Shown here: piece by piece, positions 43,906 to 54,622 of the stretch
Position numbering within the stretch: the stretch's first letter is position 1
Layout of the letters: the number at the start of each line of letters is the position of its first letter
Assembly (NCBI RefSeq): GCF_014839805.1
Contig: NC_051138.1
Coordinates: forward strand, 12,646,983-12,710,982
Length of the DNA: 64,000 nt
DNA from: Manduca sexta
Lineage: Eukaryota; Arthropoda; Insecta; Lepidoptera; Sphingidae
Direction of reading: 5' to 3'
The notes under the pieces: generated by a model
Databases searched by the model: none
What the model was told of the DNA's origin: nothing
The model's input: the letters and a program-made list of their open reading frames with translations, nothing else
Translations under genes and position numbers: made by a program

Positions 43906-44885
43906 CCGTAATAGTTGTGTGACAAGATATTGCATGTTTATAAGTAAATAAAATAAATAAATAGAAATTAATAAGTGTGAAGTAATTGTTATTTTTTTAG
44001 TTAAAAATTGTAAAATTGCTAAAACTATAATATTAATTTCATAATACTTTAGAGAATGTTTGTTGAACGTTGTTATATATTTGCTCAATGTATAAAAAAA
44101 ACATGATTGGATAAATATTTTAGTACTAGCGGTAGCGGGTTAAAACATAATGATACATCCAATTAATTAAAGAAAATCAACTTTCTAACAACCGCGTAGG
44201 ATAATGTGTTTTCTAAATACTTTTTATTTAGAAAAAGACCAAAAACACGTCTCACAATTTCAAAGAATATAGAGAGCAATTTATTTAATTAGATCCAATA
44301 GTCGTCTAGACAGGCTAACAAATACACTGTATCGTTTTTATTTTCATTAGCTATGTGAGAACACTTGAAACGTATACACGATACAATTCGTTTGTGTACC
44401 GTAAAGGTCACGTTGTCCTTTAATTTGAGTGTTTAAAATAAATTCAGCTTGTTTTGTTTGAGTAAATTTGAACTTTACGTCGTGTTAGCGCGTGCCTAGC
44501 TGTCGAATTAATTAAAGTTATTTTAGTTTTTATTGTAAAATTTATTCCAAAATTGTTTTCTATGTGAGATTAATAAAGAATTTTGGAATTAAATTTACAA
44601 GTATATCCAGCAGTAGCATACATGGTCTAGCAGACCTTATGTGTGTAAATCAAGAGACACAGGAATCATGGCCAACGAGCAAAAGTGAATTTCCTAATAC
44701 AGTGCAACGTGAGTTCTTGGAATAAATTTTCAGGTCGGCTAACACTTTTCGTGGGGTATTTACAACACCGCCCGAGATTAAATCATTCCCAATTCAAATT
44801 GAGCATGAGTTTAATGGCCTCAAATTTTCTACAACGTACTTGAAAAAAACATTGTTTGGTGGGCCCCGCATTGATGAGAGCTGGT
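43906..44885. other. AT-rich interval downstream of the promoter-like cluster
   Basis: Includes AATAAATAAATAG near 43950. No open frame downstream on the plus strand looks like a second exon. No recognised repeat. Confidence 0.35.
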
Positions 44886-45010
44886 GAGGTATGTACACAT
44901 ATACTAATGCCATTTATAGCCGGAGTGGTAGGCAGAGGCGCAACTAATGCACCCATTTTTCCCCGAGTGTATGCAATTCTTGATGTGATAGAGGAGAACC
45001 TATCGTAGAT
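44886..45010 (-). mobile_element. SINE-1, 3' part
   Basis: Reversed body GGTAGGCAGAGGCGCAACTA, ATGCACCCATTTTTCCCCGA, GATGTGATAGAGGAGAACCT. The head is missing, and the next element begins 20 bases later. Confidence 0.55.
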
Positions 45011-45029
45011 GAAGATATTAACGAACAAA

Positions 45030-45240
45030 TGGCGGCCAATCTCAACGGAGATCAGCCAGGTACGTAGGGTATATTATCGTGCACAAGTGTGTGCGCAATA
45101 CGGTGCACTTTTTGTTCCTTCACTCTCATAGTCCAGTCAGACGCCAATCCAACTTAACCGTAAAGAGATCAAGCGCAGGACCAAAACTTTACGTGCTTTG
45201 TATAGTACAAAATACCTCTACCGTCGAGCGACACAATGCC
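45030..45240 (-). mobile_element. SINE-3, 3' part
   Basis: Reversed: ATGGCGGCCAATCTCAACGG, ATTATCGTGCACAAGTGTGT, CCTTCACTCTCATAGTCC, AGAGATCAAGCGCAGGACCA. The tRNA-like head is absent. Confidence 0.65.
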
Positions 45241-45973
45241 TATAAAACTATGCGATAGAAATTAACAGTTACAGACGACTAAGGTTAAAATTATGAATTA
45301 AGTTAAAAGCCCTTAACACCTACCCACGGAACCTAAACGCACAAATCAACATTCCGTTGAGAGCTCGGGCCCAAGTCGTAAGCCTGTGTCCTCGAGATTC
45401 GAATTTATAATCTCAATTTAACATTTTAAGGTAGTGTTTTAAAGTCGGGTGACTTTGATATCAATGTGATTATGATATCAATAAATGTTGTCACATATTT
45501 TATGTACTAGGAAACATGATAATTAATTCTACATTAATGAGTGGGAAAGAATGCCTACAGCATTTTGTCCGCATGTATTACATTTATATTTAAAGATTGT
45601 AAAATAAAAATAAAATTAGATATAGTTAGTATGGTTGTTATACAAGTGTAAAAATTATAAACAATATAATGTTTTTGTATTCTTTGGTGTTTATTAAATT
45701 ATTTTTCACTGATTATAACCTAAGATTTCTCAAATCTGTGCTATTTTAATAGAGTATGATTTACCCAACCCAAATATAATAAGTTATATAGGTATATGGA
45801 GTACACAATGATAATAATGTTAGATTGGAAAAACAGAAACTACTTACATATGTGCGCCAGCTTGCCGATTTTAGAAGACCTGGAATAGTAGAAATTATAT
45901 TTAGAATTAAAATCCACGTTTCTATCAAAGGTAAAATTGGTATATGATAATAATTTACCCAATCTCATTTATT
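45241..45973. other. Interval with a LINE 3' scrap
   Basis: 45538-45622 matches the 3' UTR of the LINE at 19838-20092 (GAGTGGGAAAGAATGCC, GTCCGCATGTATTAC) and ends A-rich. The rest is unassigned. Confidence 0.45.
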
Positions 45974-46213
45974 TGTTTTGGGCGTGCGCGGCAAAGTGAC
46001 TCAACTGCACCCAATGGTAACTAGTGATGAGTCCAAAGGGTAGTCGACTGACGAGAGATGATTTCTCCTCGGCAGTCGTAACAATTATGCCAGCCTTTTG
46101 GAACCGTATATACACAGTCTGATCCCGGTACACGACATACGTGGACCACTATGATGGGTTTTAACACCTGGTGTGGTCGCTGTCCGAGTGGATATAAAAT
46201 ATATTGTACCACC
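45974..46213 (-). mobile_element. A-tailed element family V
   Basis: Reversed: GTGACTCAACTGCACCCAAT, GTCGACTGACGAGAGATGAT, TATGCCAGCCTTTTGG, GGTGTGGTCGCTGTCCGAG, then TATAAAATATATTGTACCAC, the complement of the hairpin head. Confidence 0.7.
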
Positions 46214-46247
46214 AACAATATCTTACAGTGACTTGCCTATCTATGAC

Positions 46248-46506
46248 TGCCTCGATGGCGTAGTTGTATTGCATTTCCGGTACAATAGCGCTCTGAGGTC
46301 CTGGGTTCGAATCCCGGGTCGGGCAAAATGATATTTGGGTTTTTTCTGCTTAGTATCAGCCCGGAGTCTGGAATTTGTGCCCGATATGGCGATAGGCTCG
46401 CCCCCTATCACATCATGGGACGGAACATACTTGGCGAAAAGTGGGTGCCCTAGTTGCGCCTCTGCACACCCCTTCGGGGATAAATGCGTGATGTTATGTA
46501 TGTATG
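46248..46506 (+). mobile_element. SINE-1, best-preserved copy
   Basis: RNA polymerase III-type internal promoter: box A TGGCGTAGTTG at 46256-46266 and box B GGTTCGAATCC at 46304-46314. Body CAGCCCGGAGTCTGGAATTT, CCGATATGGCGATAGGC, ATCATGGGACGGAAC, GTTGCGCCTCTGC, and a short GTATGTATG end instead of poly-A. The tRNA-like part does not fold into a full cloverleaf with an acceptor stem, so this is a SINE and not a tRNA gene. The 109- and 92-codon ORFs are repeat frames. Confidence 0.85.
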
Positions 46507-46685
46507 ACTTGCATATCACAGGTGCATGCTACTGGTTATGTATGTGGTCATATTTAGACCTATGTTCGACAGTAGACATCCTGTTGCTAATTATGAAGAA
46601 CAAGGAAGGTAACGCTCATTACCAGGCGAGCGACTCGCCTATCTCATCGCATTTGGTCGCGTAATTGTAAAATGTTATTTTATTG

Positions 46686-46850
46686 ATATCACATATAAAG
46701 CTGAATAGTTTGTTTCTCTGTTTGAATAGGCTAATCTTAAGAAATACTTAACCGATTTTAAATTTATTTTCGCTAATAGGGAACTACATTATGGCTGAGC
46801 GCTATACACTTCTTATTATCCCTGAAAAGCTCTTTCACGCGGTCGGAGCC
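46686..46850 (+). mobile_element. Decayed short Helitron
   Basis: ATATAAAGCTGAATAGTTTG, GGCTAATCTTAAGAAATACT, CGATTTTAAATTTATTTTCG, then CTTTCACGCGGTCGGAGCC. It has lost the array and the exact CTAG end. Confidence 0.55.
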
Positions 46851-47582
46851 AGAGGCCAAAATTTGTATATCATGAACATATTTCGGCTTGCTAACTCGTT
46901 ATTCAGCCATCATTTGTCGACGTAATTGTGTACACTTTATTCTACACATGTTCCCCCATTAATTCGCTGTTTGTATCTGTCAAGCTGTCAGACAGGCAGG
47001 TCCTGCAATTAACCGGCGCGAACGTTCAAAGCATAAAATGATGACAGATGCTCAACGAAAATCAAATAATGAATAAAACGGCGAGACTAAGAAGTTTTCA
47101 CCCCTGTACTAACGAGAAAAGTTGAATTCGGATAATACGTCGACGGAGGTACATTTCTGTCTTTTACGGTTGGCGGTTTGTTGAACGGAGGCAGCGGGTA
47201 CATTAGCGATTTTTGCACTTAAGCTTGGTGTATGAAAAAGGCGCTAATTTTTCACCGAATTAAAAAAAGGAGGAGGTTTTCAATTCAACGTATTTTTTTG
47301 GCTGCATTATCATTTATATCTATATAAAATGATCATTGGTTATTGATAATATTGTAACGTATTCTTTATTAATTTTTGAACCAATAGTGTCACTAAAAAC
47401 ATAACCTAATGTCTAATTGGCGATAATTTTACACGTAATTAAATTTTTACGATTACAATTTATTTAGTGACCGAGAGACAAGGAAAAGTTAAACCTGACA
47501 GAACTTTAAGCATGAAATTGTACAAAAGTTTTCCATTAAACCAGATGAATACAGGTTTTTAAAAAACCAGAATAACTTACTG
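46851..47582. other. Unassigned interval
   Basis: GC-moderate unique sequence at 46960-47240 without an open frame or a repeat match. Confidence 0.35.
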
Positions 47583-47880
47583 CTTTGAATGACGAAACGA
47601 GCTTACCGTTCGCCTGATGGCAAACGATACGACCGCCCATAAACAAGAAACTCCATCCAAGAACTTGAATTACAAAGTATTGTTTTGTATTTCATTGCGC
47701 TCGCTGTCCTGAGACATGAGATGTTGAGTCTTATTATGCCCAGTAGTTACACTGGCTACATCGTCATCCTAACCGGAACACTACAATGACTACACACTGC
47801 TGCTCGACGGCAAAAATAGACATGGCGGCAGTACCTACCCAGGTGGACTCTCAAATATGCGACTAATTCAGTAGATGTTA
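47583..47880 (-). mobile_element. A-tailed element family C, near full length without tail
   Basis: Reversed: TTGAATGACGAAACGAGCTT, GCCTGATGGCAAACGATACG, GAGACATGAGATGTTGAGTC, CTACACACTGCTGCTCGACG, GTACCTACCCAGGTGGACTC. Reaches the head region, whose hairpin is partly lost. Confidence 0.65.
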
Positions 47881-48830
47881 CTGCAATATAGTTGGCCTCT
47901 GCTAGTGAGGATACGCCTTTGTAAGCAACTCATAGCAATTTCACACCCGCTCCGCTCATGACAGCCAGCCATCAACACAAAATGATTGCCGTGCGCTAGT
48001 GTCAGCGTTTCCAGCTCATCTCGCTCGTTAGGGCGCGATTGCGGGCGTTAAATTAAAACCGCCGCACACACAGTCACGTCTCTTCGACGTTGATAGTCAT
48101 GCGATCTGTTAGAATTTATGAACGGCCGGAGTTCATGTCAACGTTACGCAATGCTGGATGTCATTTAACTGTTGAGTAACGAATGCATGTATTGAGGTCA
48201 TTGCTACGAACGTTATGACCAAATATTCTGAGGAACTCAGTTAGCTATTCATATTTTCTTATTTTCAAAAACTCTGTTTATCTGTATATAGCTTAGTGAC
48301 GATTAAATTTGGTGTTATGTTTGAAACATTTTATACTATAATTTAGCAGCTTTGCCCAAACATTTCTACGAAAAAAGATCTCCTGTAACCTTCTCAATGC
48401 TCCTCCTACACCCTACATAATGTACTCACAACTACTTTAGCCTTTCGTAATCGGTGGTAACTACAATCAGATGACATAATATTCATTTGACTTCGGACAT
48501 GAAAATGCACATATTTTTTATCAATTACAATTCCTCTAAAACCAAGCTCAGAACAAAACCAACCCTAGATCTGCAAACTCTGGAGATTGTACGTCGTCTC
48601 GTAAATTATAAAGAATAGTTCTGGCTTCATTGACGTCTCTTATCACACACCCGCACTCAGCCAGTAATTACTACGATTGTTTCCATACAGACGGACTGCA
48701 TAAAAGGATGGGGGCGGCAGTAGGGATTAAAGGTAGATGTGTTTGTGTCAAGGATATAAATTGTACGCAGTGGTGTTGCAGAAGTGGAAGTTGTAATGTT
48801 TGAGTTTAATCTAATAGATGTATAATAATA
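47881..48830. other. Unassigned interval with a CG-richer stretch
   Basis: 47940-48140 is CG-richer and unique (CTCGTTAGGGCGCGATTGCG, AACCGCCGCACACACAGTCA). No open frame of note. Confidence 0.3.
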
Positions 48831-49140
48831 TCAGCCCTGTATTATATACTGTCCCACTGTTGGGCACGGGCCTCCTCTACTACTGAGAGGGATTAGGCCT
48901 TAGTCCACCACGCTGGCCTAGTGCGGGTTGGTAGACTTCACACACCCTCGAAAATTTCTCAGGTGTGCAGGTTTCCTCACGATGTTTTCCTTTACCGTTA
49001 AAGCAAGCGATAATTCACAAAGATTACACACATATTTTTTTTTTTTAGAAACGTTAGAAGTGTGTGCCCTTGGGATTTGAACCTACGGACATTCGTCTCG
49101 GCATTCCGTTCCACAACCAACTAGGCTATCGCCGCATAGA
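48831..49140 (-). mobile_element. SINE-4, full length
   Basis: Reversed: ATATCAGCCCTGTATTATAT, GTCCCACTGTTGGGCACGGG, ATTAGGCCTTAGTCCACCAC, TTTCCTCACGATGTTTTCC, box B region TGGGATTTGAACCTACGG, head AACCAACTAGGCTATCGCCG. Confidence 0.8.
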
Positions 49141-49289
49141 CGTCTGCTGTCTCTATTTGTTTCTGCATCTCATGGTGTTCTTCTTTAAACATTTTTTTGC
49201 CGGCAAAAAAACTTTATCGTTACCTTCACTTAGGGTGTGAGTCGAACGGCTACTTTGGTTTCACTAGTAATACGGCCCAATGTTTAATA

Positions 49290-49505
49290 AGCAGTGATAG
49301 CCTAGTCGGTTGCGGAACGGACTGCCGAGACGAATGTCCGTAGGTTCAAATCCCAAGGGCACACACCTCTGACTTTTCTTAAAAAAATATGTGTGTATGC
49401 TTTGTGAATTATCGCTTGCTTTAACGGTGAAGGAAAACATCGTGAGGAAACCTGTATACCTGAGATATTCTCTATAGGTATTTTCACACTCGGGTGTAAA
49501 GCATC
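49290..49505 (+). mobile_element. SINE-4, 3'-truncated
   Basis: Head AGTGATAGCCTAGTCGGTTG, box B GTTCAAATCCC, body ATCGTGAGGAAACCTG, ending at CACACTCGG. Together with 48831-49140 it forms a head-to-head inverted pair about 150 bp apart. Confidence 0.75.
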
Positions 49506-50027
49506 ATCCGAGCGAGCATTGGATCGAATGCCTTATACTAACTATATTCCTTAGGCATGCATTCCTTGTGGTGATAAATAAGTTGGCGAGTCTTTGTTGG
49601 ATGAGCATGATCATTCACAAACTGCAATATTATATTTATAGTGTTTAACGACTTTTGATTTAACATTTTTGCCAGCATGTCAAAACTTAATTTATTTATA
49701 ATCTATTTTCGAATCAAGCATATTTTCATAATAAATTTGTGTTCATAAACTAAAATGTAATAAGGTATAAATATTATTTAATTTACCGTCTCAGATGTCT
49801 TAAAATAGTCAACCTAAATAAAATTATTTATAACTCCTTTTGTACTGATATTACCTCGACCACTTCTAGGTATAATAAATCTATAAATATATAAGTATTT
49901 TTCTTAAAATATATTTCTCTTAACACTTTTATATATAAAAAAAATATAGAATATATTTTATGTGTGCATCCTTTCCAAGATATTACCGAAATAACTTTAT
50001 AGTATAAAATTGTATCCATATAAATAA
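49506..50027. other. Unassigned AT-rich interval
   Basis: Very AT-rich from 49620 onward; nothing recognised. Confidence 0.35.
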
Positions 50028-50524
50028 ATAGTTTTTGCTTGCGGCCTCGCTCGCGTAAAAGAGTTTTCCGAATAAAAGTTACGCAATAATATTTTCCGAG
50101 ATAGAAGATAGCCTATGTCCTTCCCAGAGTCTCAAACTATCTCCATTCTAAATTTCATCTAAATACGTTCGGCAATTTTTGATTGTATCGCGTTCAGACA
50201 AGCTTACGTTATGTTTTATAATATATTTTTTAGAACTTTTTATGAATTCCGTTATACATGTTTGTTGCGTAACTTTGGCCGTTTACGTAGCGTACGCAAC
50301 GGAAGCTCTCAAAAGGAATAATTTTCCCCGTTTTTGAAACATTTAACATCTATGCTCCGCTCCTATTGGGAATACCCTGATGTCGTATATTCTATAGCCT
50401 TTATTGATAAATGTGCTATCCAAGGTTAATTTTTTTTCAATTTGAACCTGTAGTTCCTGAGATCAGCTCGGTCAAACAGGCAAACCCTTTAGTTTCATCT
50501 ATTATCATAATAAAAGAGTATAGA
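50028..50524 (-). mobile_element. Non-autonomous Helitron with a single unit
   Basis: Reversed terminus ATAGTTTTTGCTTGCGGCCT at 50028, TTTGTTGCGTAACTTTGGCC, GCTCCGCTCCTATTGGGAAT, GTAGTTCCTGAGATCAGCTC, and GAGTATAGA (reverse of TCTATACTC) at 50524. The CTAG has mutated to ATAG. Related to 36252-36720. Confidence 0.75.
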
Positions 50525-51611
50525 TATACAAATTTTCTAAAAGTATAAACAATTTATTAAAGTTATAAAAACTTTTTCTATTCTTTACGTTACTATTACA
50601 TTAAAACTTCAACAATTCTAAAACCATGAACATTTTATCACAAAACTTCTTTAGCGGGGACCGTTCATCAAATAATTTCTAGATTTTAAATCTTTCTCAT
50701 TTGAAATGAGATTTACTAATAATACTTAGGGGGAGCTTTTTCGAGTGGATGTTACTATGTCGAAGAGGTAAGCCGATTAAAAGTCCGATGAGACTTATAC
50801 ACGTAAACATACGGGTGGTTATCGCACCGAACTATTTGTATCTAACATTTTTATTAATTATATTTTTTTTAATCATGAAGTGATTTCGTTGTTTCCTATT
50901 GTAAGCAGAATGGCATCTAAATAGGGTATTGACTGATGAGAGGTAGTTATCCCTCGCTAATGGACTTATAAGTGCGAAACAAGGATTAATGGACAAACAA
51001 ACAATTTTGTATAAATATAAGACTGATCACGATAACTTAGACATTAACATAGAGTTTAAAATACTAACTAAAGGTGATGAACATAGCTCCAAACCGAATA
51101 CTATATCGTAGTTGTACAATAAGTAGGTGCAAATAGATTTCAGTTCGTTTACATTAGACGGAATTGTTCTGCCCCCGTAGTTCTATATAGAAATATTTTA
51201 TTATCTTCACTAATATAAATAGATAAAGTTTGCGAGTATATTTGTAATGTTTGATCTCTGGAAATATTTAACCGATTCCGAAAATTCTTTCAAAAATAGT
51301 AAGCAATATCAACCTTGAATAATATAGGTTGTATTTTATTTTACTTTCATATTTTTATTCTTAGCAAACTGTATGAAATGAAGCGGCAAATTAGAGCTTG
51401 TAATGTAAAAACTACTCATAGATGAACTTTAAAGGCGTTGCAACAAACATTTTATTTCCGTACGTTTTTTATTATAAGGTTATGAATAAAGAATTTACTC
51501 GTGTATACAATTGGCCTAGATTGGATATTCAAAGGGCTAGTTGTAATTACCAGTAAGTAACCTATTTTCATCCCAAAACTCTACCAATTTGAACTGTTGG
51601 GATTTAATATA
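50525..51611. other. AT-rich interval with decayed fragments
   Basis: 50867-50965 contains TTGACTGATGAGAGGTAGTT, reminiscent of a reversed family V 3' part. 51211-51345 (AATAGATAAAGTTTGCGAG, TTTAACCGATTCCGAAAATT, AATATAGGTTGTATTTTAT) is a Helitron-like 5' half. Confidence 0.4.
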
Positions 51612-51915
51612 TCTATATATTATATAAAAGAAAATGGTGTTAGTTACACTATTTATAACTCAAGAACGGATGAAACGATTTGGCTGAAAATTGGTTGAGA
51701 GGTAGCTTAGAACCAGGAGACGGACATAGGATACTTTTTATCCCGTTCCCACGGGAACGGGACGTGACATAAGACGCGGTATAAGAAATCAAAATTTGGT
51801 ACGGAGATAGGCCAAACCCTGGGAAGATTATAGGCTAATATCCCGGGAAAATATATAGTGGGAGTTTTACCCCGGAAAACTCCTTCACGCGGGCGAAGCT
51901 GCAAGCTAAAGCTAG
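51612..51915 (+). mobile_element. Complete short Helitron, 304 bp
   Basis: A|TCTATATATTATATAAAAG at the left, GCGGGCGAAGCTGC hairpin and AAAGCTAG|T at the right. Internally, 51741-51762 is a perfect inverted repeat TCCCGTTCCC-AC-GGGAACGGGA. No coding; the antisense 65-codon ORF is a repeat frame. Confidence 0.8.
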
Positions 51916-52309
51916 TATATTATGAAATCTCACAATAGTATAAAGTTTACTTTGAAATGAAGAAATAAATATTACTCACAACACACAACACTCGAAAAAT
52001 TTACGATATCTGAACAGAGTCACGGTATCACTCGTGGCACGAAAAAACGTTGTCCAACACAAAAAATTTCGTACTAAATCAAAATAAAGAGAGTCGAAAT
52101 ATAAGACTACATAAAAATATAAAAAAAAACACACAACACAAAATATTAACTAAAATTTCAGTCACATTGCTTCGCCATTTATTGTACTACTGACACTTAA
52201 TTTTTCGGACACACGTCGAAATAAAAAAAAATAATTTTGTGGCCAGTGTTTTTATACAATAATTTGAATATTATAAACCTTTTTTATATCCTTTATAACA
52301 GTGGAATCG
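51916..52309. other. Unassigned AT-rich interval
   Basis: No gene or repeat recognised. Confidence 0.35.
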
Positions 52310-52622
52310 ATATAATATTATATGTACTTCGTACTAGATTTGGCGTTCCGAACATTCACTGTGTTCAACTGAATTGAACTGTTATCCATTCAAACTGATT
52401 TTAGTATGGTGTTAATATTGATGCTTGTGGCTGTGTTCGGAGTGCGCTCATAAAATAAAAACGCTAGTCTAAGTGCAAACTTGGATGTGAATAAAAAATA
52501 TTAGTGTAATAAGTAAAATTATTTGTTATTTAAGTGATTAATAGATTATGACAGTGATATTTTGGTTGCCATTTTAGTTCAGATTTTGAACAAATAGTTT
52601 ATATGGACGTTCGTGTCTATAT
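52310..52622 (+). repeat. Dispersed repeat family R, copy 2
   Basis: TATGTACTTCGTACTAGATT, TGTGTTCAACTGAATTGAAC, AACTTGGATGTGAATAAAAA, GGTTGCCATTTTAGTTCAGA, TTCGTGTCTATA. After this word the copy is disrupted by a short tandem duplication and the palindrome at 52644. Confidence 0.65.
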
Positions 52623-52643
52623 AATAAATAAATAATTACTTAA

Positions 52644-53003
52644 GGTGGTAGCTCAAGGTCCATTTTCATACATTTTGTTTCGGCTTTAATCTGGGTAACT
52701 AAACAAGTATTGGCAAGTAAAGAATTTAAATTCACGTTTAGTTAGTGATTAGTTCTCGCAGTTGAGAAGAAAAATGTAAAAATAATTAATAATCATGGAT
52801 ATTTCTGCCTTTAAAATTTCGTCATATTAAATTTTAAAGGCCGAAATATCCATGATTATTAATTATTTTTACGTTTTTCTTTCAACTGCGAGAACTAATC
52901 ACTAACTAAACGTGAATTTAAATTCTTTACTTGCCAATACTTGTTTAGTTACCCAGATTAAAGCCGAAACAAAATGTATGAAAATGGACCTTGAGCTACC
53001 ACC
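52644..53003. mobile_element. 360-bp near-perfect palindromic MITE flanked by TTAA
   Basis: Arms of about 175 bp, from GGTGGTAGCTCAAGGTCC to its exact complement GGACCTTGAGCTACCACC, differ at only about three to five positions around a short centre (CGTCATAT). TTAA lies on both sides (52640-52643, 53004-53007). The TTAA target duplication is the signature of piggyBac-superfamily insertions. The neighbouring duplicate at 53050-53102 reads ATTACTTAATTCCATGAGG, with a single TTAA and no element, so it represents the empty site. The high arm identity points to a recent origin or strong conversion between arms. No coding. Confidence 0.85.
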
Positions 53004-53049
53004 TTAATGCTATGAGTTTTTATGTGACATATGTCGTATACACGTCAAT

Positions 53050-53102
53050 GATAAATAAATAATTACTTAATTCCATGAGGTTTTATGTGACATATGTCGT
53101 AT
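53050..53102 (+). repeat. Tandem duplicate of the palindrome's target site (unoccupied)
   Basis: ATAAATAAATAATTACTTAA and TTTTATGTGACATATGTCGT repeat the flanks of the palindrome (52622-52643 plus 53004-53039). The occupied and empty copies lie side by side. Confidence 0.8.
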
Positions 53103-53147
53103 TTCACTGACTAATGCGTCATAGATAGTAATCGTTTGTTAATCAAT

Positions 53148-53470
53148 AAGCGGCGATAGACTAGTTGGTTGTGGAATGGACTGCCGAGACAAATGTCCAC
53201 AGATTCAAAACCCAAAGGCGCACACCTCTGACTTTTATAAAATGATGTGTGTATTCTTTGTGAATTATTACTTGCTTTACCGGTGCAGGAAAACGTCTCG
53301 AGGAAAATTACATGAGAAGTTCACTATAGGAATTTTGTGTGTGTGTGGAGTATACCAATCTGCATTAGGTCAGCGTGGTGAACTAAAGCGTAATCTTTCA
53401 CAATAGGAGAGGAGGCCCGTGCCCGACAATAATATCTGTCATGTATTATATACCAAAGGCAGTAAATAAT
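53148..53470 (+). mobile_element. SINE-4
   Basis: Head GCGGCGATAGACTAGTTGGT, TATTCTTTGTGAATTATTAC, CAGCGTGGTGAACTAAAGCG, AGGAGGCCCGTGCCCGACA. Diverged but complete; the 76-codon ORF is a repeat frame. Confidence 0.75.
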
Positions 53471-53491
53471 ACGAGGCTGATATTACAATCA

Positions 53492-53801
53492 TAAGCGGCG
53501 ATAGCCTACTTGGGTGTGGAACGGACTGCCAAAAAATGTCCACAGGTTCAAATCCCAAGGGCACAAAACTCTGACTTCTAAAAAATTATGTGTGTATTCT
53601 TTGTGAATTTCTCGTTCGCTTTAACGGTGAAGGAAAAAATCATGAGGAAACCTGCACATCTGAGAAGTTCTCTATAGAAAATTCGAAGGTGTGTACCAAT
53701 GCCAGCGTGGTGGACTAAGGCCTAATCCCTCTCAGTAGTGGAGGAGGCCCGTGCTCAGCAGTGGGCAAGTATATAATACAGGGCTGATATTATTATTATA
53801 A
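53492..53801 (+). mobile_element. SINE-4, abutted by a Helitron
   Basis: Head GCGGCGATAGCCTACTTGGG, box B GGTTCAAATCCC, AGCGTGGTGGACTAAGGCCT, AATACAGGGCTGATATTATT. Its ATTATTATA tail touches the reversed Helitron terminus at 53802, so the Helitron landed at the SINE's AT-rich 3' end. Confidence 0.8.
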
Positions 53802-54622
53802 CTAGCTTCCGCTCGCAGCTTCGCCCGCGTGGATTTCGGACTTCAAAAATGGAGGAGGTGCTCAATCTGTCGGGATGTTTTTTTAATGTATGGTGGTATG
53901 CAGGTGGTCCGATTTTCCGGTCAGGGTCTGATGATGAGATCCTGGTGAAATCGAAGGAAGCATATAGCATGATTCAGTATTCACGCGTAATGGCTTATTA
54001 TTAGCGTATTTCATGTATAACTTTGGTGTTTCTATCCCGATTTCTATGATTCTTTTTTATGGAATATTTAATAATGTAAACTTTTTAATTAGGGATGACT
54101 GAGAGTTTTATAAACGTAAGAGTAGACAAATATAATGAGAAAGCTTCGAACTGCTAAGCTATCGGGAGTTACACGTGTTATTGTGAGTCAACCATAAAAG
54201 ATAGACATATGCTGTCGTGGAATATTTTTTACATAATTTTAAGGAGAACATTTCCGTCATACATGATTTCTGTGTAGCTTTAACCATTAACGTTGCACAC
54301 GCGACGGAAGCTTAAAAAATGGAATAACTTCTCCCGTTTTCCCAACATTTCCCTTCACTGCTCTGCTCCTATTAATTGTAGCGTGATGAAAAGTATACTA
54401 TAACCAGCACAGGAGTATGACAAATAATTGTACCAAGTTTCGTTAAAATCCGTCGAGTAGTTTTTGTTTCTATAACGGTTATACAGACAGACAGACAGAC
54501 AAAAATTTTACTAATTGCATTTTTGGCATCAGTATCGATCCCTAATCACCCCCTGATAGTTATTTTGGAAATATATTTCATGTACAGAATTGACCTCTCT
54601 ACAGATTTATTATAAGTATAGA
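53802..54622 (-). mobile_element. Complete non-autonomous Helitron, 821 bp
   Basis: Reversed: TCTATACTTATAATAAATC at 54622 and AGCGGAAGCTAG at 53802 with a CGCGG-GCGAAG-CTGCG hairpin (one G-T pair). Same family as 5772-6622. A GTCT run (54482-54501) lies inside. The segment 53855-53960 (AATCTGTCGGGATG, GTATGGTGGTATGCAGGTGG, TTTTCCGGTCAGGGTCTGAT) is replaced by unrelated sequence in the 5772 copy. Confidence 0.85.

Noticed and set aside
43788..44100. Solo LTR around the TATA/Inr cluster
   Set aside because: TGTTAC at 43788 could be an LTR start, but no matching CA end with a 4-6 bp target duplication was found, so it is kept only as an alternative explanation.
46248..46330. Possible tRNA gene (good box A and box B, GGGTTCGAATCCCGG)
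   Set aside because: No acceptor stem pairs across a 72-76 base unit, and the sequence continues into the SINE-1 body present in ten copies.
52644..53003. Long hairpin as a microRNA precursor
   Set aside because: Arms of 175 bp, TTAA duplications and an adjacent empty site mark it as a transposon insertion; nothing points to a mature miRNA.
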